Assembly: GCF_045679555.1 (NCBI RefSeq)
Contig: NC_092091.1
Coordinates: 72,891,839 to 72,955,838 of the forward strand
Length of the DNA: 64,000 nucleotides
Direction: 5' to 3'
Source of the DNA: Salvelinus alpinus
Lineage: Eukaryota > Chordata > Actinopteri > Salmoniformes > Salmonidae
The notes beneath the pieces were generated by a model that saw only the letters and a list, made by a program, of their open reading frames with translations, had not been told where the DNA came from and did no database searches. Position numbers and translations under genes: made by a program. The first letter of the stretch is position 1. Every line of letters begins with the position of its first letter. Shown here piece by piece: positions 51,601 to 64,000 of this stretch.

Positions 51601-51703
51601 CCTGAATGTCCACACTGGCGAGAAGCCCTTCAGTTGTGCACATTGCGGACGCAGGTTCTCCCACTCCAGCAATCTGAAAAGACATCAGAAGCTTCATCAT
51701 TGA
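48653..51703 (+). CDS. U5: intact three-exon zinc-finger protein, 553 aa
   Basis: Exon 1 is 48653-48950 (GTTGGT donor), exon 2 is 50093-50229, and exon 3 is 50477-51703. The exon 2 donor is GAG|GCAAGT, a GC-AG intron instead of the GT seen in U1, U2 and U4; the +3 to +6 bases stay at consensus. The joined frame is open. The N-terminus is MSGSVADFQAQ; exon 3 has IKVE, HVIVIDS and three fingers (YGCPSCNKKF, FACTLCEKRF, FSCAHCGRRF). The finger 2 helix is SRAKLQM, found only here. The 3' flank is of the U2b/U4b kind although intron 2 is of the 3a kind, so the exon may be a 3a/3b fusion. Probable nuclear DNA-binding regulator. Confidence 0.88.
49141..49951 (-). mobile_element. Internally deleted Tc1-like element in U5 intron 1
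   Basis: TA-flanked ends (TAGTGGCCAGTTTATTAGG at the left, AACTAGTCACTGAGTG at the right). The minus strand keeps the N-terminal half of a transposase in two frames (49867-49685 and 49761-49417) with MARIVQASRR and QWARDHQHWT. Most of the catalytic half is deleted. Confidence 0.8.
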
Positions 51704-52110
51704 GAACTGACATTGAAGCAGGAAATTCCTATTGAAAAAAGCTGTTATAGCAATATCATGAGTTCAAACGCCATTGGTTCAGACGTAGTCGTATTTCTGC
51801 AGGATGTTTGCTCTGGTCTCATACGTCTACAATACAACGTGGTTCATATTTACATTATCTACAAAGACTGTTACGTTTTCTTGGCTCCATTAAGGCCAAC
51901 AGCATCACTCACGTTGACTGTTAAGGTTGATCATGGTTCAATATAGCTTCCTCAGACTAAAGTTATAGCAGATGCTGAAATTGTACTGTCCTTTTGTACC
52001 AATTTGACCAATGGCTATTGCTGTTTGTTTGTCAATTCCTATAATTCCATCAATAAATCATATTTTTCAAAGAATTCCATGGTGCTTCTTCACTCAGTAT
52101 AGTTTGACCC
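51704..52110 (+). other. U5 3' UTR with poly(A) signal
   Basis: AATAAA at 52052-52057, 349 nt after the stop, in sequence shared with the 3' flanks of U2b and U4b. No other feature. Confidence 0.6.
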
Positions 52111-52119
52111 TGAATATAG

Positions 52120-52900
52120 ATTGACACTATATAGATTGACCACAGCTAGCACATAACGTTCTGAGAACCATATGCTTCTTTGATGGGAATTTCAGTATTT
52201 CAGCATAATGTTTCCTACAAGTTTCCTAAAACGTTCCATAAAAACCACAAGAAAACATTAGTAACGTTCTAAGAATGTTATTTAAAAACATGCATACCTT
52301 TCTTAGCATCAGCATAACTCTATCCTCTATTTTGTTAAGTGTGTTCAGGTGTGTTGGCCGCTCCCACTTATTGGCCACAACAGATCTTAATGAGTGCTTG
52401 TTTCCTTTGAAAGGGGCCTGTTTGAATAGGCTAAAATTAACAGCTTTGTATAAGTTAAAAAATGAACATGGCGTGTTAGCTCCATCATGGTGGCACAGTG
52501 AACTCATTTCATGGATAGAGAACAGAAGATCATAGGTTAGAATCTCACTGATGCCGTGCCATAATAAAAAAGGAACGTTTGCGCATGTGTCCCATCTGTG
52601 CTTGGAGTTCAAAACAGTTAACCCAAACTAAGCTAGCAGTGTTATGAAAGTCTTATTGAAACATGTTCTCAGAACGTTATTTAATTACCTTCAAAAAAAC
52701 TAGAATTTCCGTTCTTAGAACGTTAATAAAACCTCCCAGTAAAACTTTCAGGGAACCATATTAAAACATTTTTAGAATCTCCCAGAACAAGCAAAATGTT
52801 CACTGCCATTTTTAGAACGTTTAAAAAACATTAAGTTTTACCAGTCAGGAAACATATGACTTCGTTTCCAGAACCAATGGGAAACCAAAATCTTAGGTTC
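52120..52900. repeat. Interspersed repeat rich in GAACGTT motifs
   Basis: Inverted copies of AACGTTCTGAGAACC near 52157 and TTCTCAGAACGTT near 52663, with many AACGTT words between them. A B-box-like GGTTAGAATCTC lies near 52536. No coding frame; the class is unknown. Confidence 0.4.
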
Positions 52901-52919
52901 CTACAATTTCCAAAGCACC

Positions 52920-53690
52920 AATTGTGCTAGCTGGACCTGATTCATGCAGTCTCCTCTGAACAGTTGATGTTGAGATGTGTCTGTTACTTGAACTATGTGA
53001 AGCATTTATTTGGGCTGCAATTTCTGAGGCTGGTAACTCTAACTCTAATGGGGCGCCAGGTAGCCTAGTGGTTAGAGCGTTGGACTTGTAACCGAAAGGT
53101 TGCAAGATCGAATACCCGAGCTGACAAGGTAAAAATCTGTCGTTCTACACCTGAACAAGGCAGTTAACCCACTGTTCCTAGGCCGTCATTGAAAATAAGA
53201 ATTTGTTCTTAACTGACTTACCTAGTTAAATAAAGGTTAAAAATTAAATTATCCCCTACAGCAGAGGTAACTCTGGGTCTTCCTTTCCTGTGGCGGTCAT
53301 CATGAGATCCAGTTTCATCATAGTGCTTGATGGTTTTTGCGACTGCACAGAAATTAAAAAAGTTATTGAAATGTTCCACAAATGTACTTTTAACAAGGCA
53401 CACCTGTTTATTGAAATGCATTTCAGGTGACTACCTCACGAAGCTGGTTGAGAGAATGCCAAGAGTGTGCAAAGCTGTCATCAAGGCAAAGGGTGGCTAC
53501 TTTGAAGAATCTGAAATATACAATATATTTTGACACTTTTTTGGTTACTACATGATTCCATATGTGTTATTTCATAGTTATGATGTCTTCACTATTATTC
53601 TACAATGTAGAAAATAGTAAAAAATTAAGAAAAACCCTTGAATGAGTAGGTGTGTCCAAACGTTTGACTGGTTCTGTATATATACTCAAT
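52920..53690. mobile_element. Rearranged Tc1-like remnant with nested SINE
   Basis: The right end (TGTGTCCAAACGTTTGACTGG, about 53650-53672) and adjacent AT-rich part belong to the 10015 family. The N-terminal transposase piece at about 52940-53400 runs on the minus strand ([23 protein letters not shown]). Confidence 0.65.
53045..53250 (+). mobile_element. tRNA-derived SINE
   Basis: A box in GTAGCCTAGTGGTTAGAGCG, B box in GGTTGCAAGATCGAAT, body CTGACAAGGTAAAAATCTG, tail CTAGTTAAATAAAGG. Confidence 0.9.
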
Positions 53691-53880
53691 ATAGATTGAT
53701 CCTAAATATATTGGTCCTAAATATACGGTATATGGACCCTAAATATAGATTGACCCTATATAGATTGACCCTAAATATATATTGCCACTATATAGATTGG
53801 CCCTAAATATAGACTGGCCCTAAATATAGAGTATATTGACCATAAATATAGGTTGACCCTATATAGCCATCAAACTCAAC
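53685..53880. repeat. AT-rich minisatellite, TATAGATTGACCCTAAA unit
   Basis: Seven or more imperfect units of about 20-25 bp. Single units of the same motif lie at 7590, 9095, 30890-30925, 32410, 32935 and 52110, always next to short TIR elements or 3b-type flanks. Confidence 0.7.
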
Positions 53881-54043
53881 TCTGAACCTGGAAGCCAGTT
53901 CCACTGCGTTTTTTCATTGTTCCCCTGTATTCATGGACTGATTTAGACCTGGGACACCAGGTGGGTGAAATTAATTATCAGGTAGAACAGAAAACCAGCA
54001 GGCTCCGGTCCTCATAGGGTAAGATTTGAATACCCCTGCTATA
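53881..54043. mobile_element. Short MITE-like repeat
   Basis: About 165 bp between CATCAAACTCAACTC and GATTTGAATACCCCTGC, weakly inverted ends of a hAT-MITE kind. No coding frame. Confidence 0.4.
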
Positions 54044-54062
54044 TAGATTGACCCTAAATATA

Positions 54063-54551
54063 CAGGTAACTACCAAAATAATGAAAACAAATTAGGGATA
54101 CAAAGTATATTGAAAGTAGGTGCTTCCACACAGGTGTGGTTCCTGAGTTAATTAATCAATTATTATCCCATCATGCTTAGGGTCATGAATAAAAATGCTG
54201 GGTAGGCCATTATTTTGGCTACAAAGGCTATTGATGACAATTCCCCCATCCATAGGGCACCAGTGGTGATTGAATGGTTTAATGGGCATGAAAACGATGT
54301 CAACCATATGCCATGACCGTCTTAGTCACCAGATCTCAATCCAATTGAACACTTTTTGTGTTTTCCACCACCATCAACAAAGCACAAAATTATGGAATTT
54401 CTCATGGAAGAATGGTGTCACATCCCTCTAATAGAGTTCCAGACACTTGTAGAATCTATGCCAAGGTGCATTGAAGCAGTTCTGGCTCGTGGTGGCCCAA
54501 CACCCTATTAAATCACTTTGTTGGTGTTTCTTTTATTTTGGTAGGTATCTG
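54063..54551. mobile_element. Short Tc1-derived TIR element
   Basis: TA, then CAGGTAACTACCAAAATA, mirrored by TATTTTGGTAGGTATCTG at the right. Plus-strand transposase remnants read SPDLNPIEH near 54325-54350. Confidence 0.75.
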
Positions 54552-54629
54552 TATCTTCTCACCTTGCTGACAAATTAAATCAGGCAGGAAAGGTCATTTT
54601 CCTTTCAAAAGTACAGGGAATTATCGATC

Positions 54630-55030
54630 AATCAAATGTACTTATAAAGCCCTTTTTACATCAGCAGATGTCACAAAGTGCTTATATAGAAACCCAGCCT
54701 AAAACCCCAACGAGCAAGCAATGTAGATGAAGAAGCACGGTGGCTAGGAAAACTGGGTGGCCAGTCCTCTTCTTGCTGTGCCCGGTGGAGATTATAAGAG
54801 TATATGGCCATTAAGGCCAGATTGTTCTTAAAGATGTTCAAATGTTCATAGATGACCAGCAGGGTCAAATAATAATTACAGTGTCTATAGAGGTTGCAAC
54901 AGGTCAGCACCTCAGGAGTAAATGTCAGTTAGCTTTTCATAGCAAAGTATTCAAAGGTAGAGACAGACAGCAGGTGCGGTAGAGAAAGGTTTTGACGAGA
55001 GAGAAACTTCCGATTTTCTGTGTCAATGAG
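54630..55030. repeat. Interspersed repeat of unknown class
   Basis: Starts near CTTATAAAGCCCTTTTTAC and contains AACCCAGCCTAAAACCCC and AAGCACGGTGGCTAGGAAAA. Repeat-like composition, no frame, no clear ends. Confidence 0.35.
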
Positions 55031-55169
55031 TTAAGTCAGTAAATGAACAACTTAATTCAAGCCATTGAATCAATACTATAGCCTAGTAATAGCTGAGTTA
55101 TAATAGATGTGTTTGTTTGAGAGCTTTGTAGAGCTCATGCCCGTCAATTGAATTCCTTCCGCCTCTTTT

Positions 55170-55735
55170 TTAGGCCAAATCTACTGTGGAAGAGGGAGAT
55201 GGGGAGGAGGAATAGAGTCTGGATAGACAGATAAGTGTCCAGCTGACACTCAAAATGCAGAGCAAGGGAGAACTGTAGGATCGAGGTCCAAGTCGCCCGA
55301 TTTCAACAGACTGTCCACCCGAAACAGCTTTTCTTCCCAAGTGTTACTTTCCACCAGGTTCCCCAAAGAGGGAAGCAAGCCCCGTTCCCGAATATCAACA
55401 GTGGCTCTACTACTTCATCGAAATGCATGGAAAAGCAGCCACAACAGCTAACGCCTTGCTCGGGCAAGAGGAAGCTCCGGTGCAGCCTCTGCGGAATGCC
55501 CGTCCCCCAGTAAGCGTACATCCGGAGGCACATGCGGGGAGAAACCGTACGGCTGCAGCCACTGCACCAAGCACTTCTCCCACAGCCACCAGCTGAAGAT
55601 GCATGAGAGGGTGCACACCGGAGAGAAACCATTTCATTGCATCTACTGCGGGAAGTGCTTCACCCAGTCCGGCCACATGAAGAGGCATCTCCTCGTCCAC
55701 ACTGGCGGCAGGCCACAGGACGTGGGGCTGCTCGG
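55170..55735 (+). pseudogene. H-type zinc-finger relic upstream of U6
   Basis: From an acceptor-like TTTTTTAG before GCCAAATCTACTG, the sequence follows H exon 4 through the QVPQRGK region. Finger 1 has an in-frame TAA at about 55512 and a short deletion in its linker. Fingers 2 (CSHCTKHFSHSHQLKMH) and 3 (CIYCGKCFTQSGHMKRH) are complete. H exons 1-3 are not found upstream. Confidence 0.8.
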
Positions 55736-55814
55736 AGTGTTCCAGGGTGAAGTTTCCCCTAGGTACAGATCTAGGATCAGCTTCCTCTCCCACAATCCTA
55801 ACCTTAACAATTAG

Positions 55815-56320
55815 TGGGGAAAAATGCTAAACTGACACAAGATCAGCGTCTCGGGACAACTTCATACTACTCCACCAGGTGTAATGATGGTCAGGGCCAG
55901 GAGTTTTTCCTCACCACATGACCAGAGCAGGGGAAAACTCCTGGCCCTAGTTGTAAGGGCTCCACACTACTGGGGGTTTCATGTGAAAACTTAAATCCAT
56001 GTGTTTTTAACAGTTTCATTGGTTTCCCCATTGAACGCTACCCGGGGATGTACCAAAGAACAGCAATTAAGAATAGATTTCCATTTGCCTGTCGACAAGA
56101 TACAGTAGATTGACAATCAGATTGATAGGCTGTAAAGATGTGGATGGAATTCATATCTAGGCTAGTCTGTCATACTGTTGTAAATCGTTTGTTGTTTATT
56201 TCTATTAGAAATACCCCAAATAGTGAAATGTTTTATTTTAGAAAAATCATGAAATATTGTTTTCACCAGAGAACATGTTGTTTATTACGTAGGTACAACA
56301 TTGTCGTGCAGCACTCCTGT
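55815..56320. other. Flank between H relic and U6 promoter
   Basis: No gene. Contains the CAGGAGTTTT and CCATGTGTTTTTAACAGT segments seen after H and, inverted, upstream of U1 and U3. Confidence 0.5.
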
Positions 56321-56334
56321 ACAGTAGGTGGCGG
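56321..56334 (+). promoter_or_regulatory. CTCF-core-like motif upstream of U6
   Basis: Plus-strand ACAGTAGGTGGCGG, 226 bp before the U6 ATG, preceded by GCACTCCTGT. Confidence 0.5.
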
Positions 56335-56559
56335 TGTTAAACTTTAATTCCACAGTCCACATATGATCACATTACTGTGACGTGAGGAAATAAAATACAA
56401 ATCTCACCAGCTAGCTACAAACAAAGCTAGCTGCCAATTGACGTTTAATTTCTGATATGATTATTTGTTTTAATAGATTGGTAGATAACTGTAGAGAATC
56501 ATAATATATAAAACGCAAATACTGTTACATTGAAAAGGGGCCAAAAGCGTTGGTGGACA

Positions 56560-62954
<6,395 letters not shown>

Positions 62955-62966
62955 GACTGACACAAA

Positions 62967-64000
62967 TAGGGCGGTGACGGTCAAGGAATTTTGGATGACA
63001 GTAATTGGTCAGCCAAATGACTGCGGTCACCGTTATAACCGTTTGAATAGCAAAAGATGCACATTTTGTCCTCTCCTCCACTCTGACTTGTTTTAGCAAG
63101 TAGCAACAACGTTTCATCAAGTTGGAGAGTCCATGTTTCAGCAGAAACCATGGAGATCCTACTAAATTACTAGAGGGGCTATGTCATAAACGCTCAGTTC
63201 TAGAGTGGGGTGAGAATGGCAGCCATTGTGGTCAGGAAGAAATCCAATTCGGTCTAATTGGAACGGATGGCAGTAGAGGCAGAGGTGATGCATTTCCTGC
63301 TTTTACTTATGAATTATAAAAGTAAGGCATGTGATATATCAGAAATATAATGATTGTTAACCTAAAATATTGTCATGTAATTATAAATACAGTTTATACA
63401 GGTTTTATACACATTTTCTGTATAAATAGTCTCTAAAATATATATAAACAGACCATAAATGTCTCAATGTTTGTTTTCTTGGAAAGCTGTGAATATTATA
63501 ATATGATACAATATCAGTACTTGTTGCATTTACAACTTGTATAAGACCTATCAACTGTTTTCAGCCAGTGTATGGCTGTGGATTGACTCCACTGTTTGTA
63601 TGGAATGTTGGCAAATTGGCAGTTAATTTGAACAATTATTGGAAATCATTCAACTTAAACTCGCTGGCTAGCTAATAAACATACTGTGCAGATAATCTTC
63701 AAATGTATTGTTTTACACAATATCTTATCGCACTGGCTGACCATGGTTGACCAGCTCCCTGAACAAAATGGCTGATCTTTTATACTGTTATAAGACCTTT
63801 TCATGTCCATTCTTGTATTCTAATTCCTAATTCTATGGCAGAAATGGACTCATCCTCACAAATGCCCGGCCATCCTGTTTTCTGTCAGCTGTTCGATCCA
63901 CAAAATAATAAAAAATATATTTTGTTTTTAAATGGTTTATTACATTTTCATGACAGTCTTCATCCATAGCCATCGGTTACACGGTTATACCGTAATTGTG
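62967..64000. mobile_element. hAT-like element after U6, runs off the window
   Basis: Begins TAGGGCGGTGACGGTCAAGG after GACACAAA, a near match to the TCTGTGTC target (inverted) of the U3a and U4a copies. The interior matches 23000-23890 and 38640-40440 in inverse orientation. The other end lies past 64000. Confidence 0.7.

Noticed and set aside
53045-53130. A tRNA gene
   Set aside because: The A and B boxes belong to a SINE head with SINE body and tail; no cloverleaf-length RNA is supported.
53690-53880. A CRISPR-like array
   Set aside because: The repeat has imperfect AT-rich units without unique spacers, in a vertebrate genome; it is a minisatellite.
54671-54910. A minus-strand 79-codon frame
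   Set aside because: It lies in repeat-like sequence and has no homologous pattern in the other units.

Overview
The window looks like a salmonid fish genome (Salmo, Oncorhynchus or Salvelinus type). It is packed with TA-flanked Tc1/mariner elements, two of them Sleeping Beauty-like. It also has tRNA-derived SINEs with the salmonid TTAAATAAAGG tail, a 5S rRNA-derived SINE, LINE 3' ends and hAT-like insertions with 8-bp duplications. The organism call is inference from these repeats.

The genes form one C2H2 zinc-finger array. The main type ('U') has exon 1 (coiled-coil-like N-terminus, about 298 nt of coding sequence), exon 2 (137 nt) and a long exon 3 (acidic/SUMO-motif region plus three C-terminal fingers). 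There are six U units. U1 (1-3460), U2 (13168-17078), U3 (19413-27870) and U4 (33354-42751) are on the minus strand; U5 (48653-51703) and U6 (56560-62954) are on the plus strand. U2, U3 and U4 each have one exon 1 and one exon 2 but two complete terminal exons in series (3a, then 3b), phase-compatible and each with its own acceptor. A second gene type ('H') is intact once at 43938-45878 (4 exons, 523 aa, three fingers) and decayed at 4130-4650, 28690-30600 and 55170-55735, next to U-type promoters. The ancestral block was therefore probably [H][U].

The array changes direction near 43 kb, where U4 and H stand head to head. About 200-240 bp upstream of every first-exon ATG (seven of seven) lies a motif ACAGTAGGTGGCRR that resembles the CTCF core, always on the gene's sense strand.

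Condition of the genes: U2a, U4a, U5, U6 and H are open across all splice junctions. U2b, U3b and U4b are open terminal exons usable from the shared first exons. U1 and U3a are pseudogenes. U3 also has a Tc1 element inserted inside the exon 2 splice donor, which rebuilds GT from the target-site duplication. Between genes nearly everything is nested transposon sequence.
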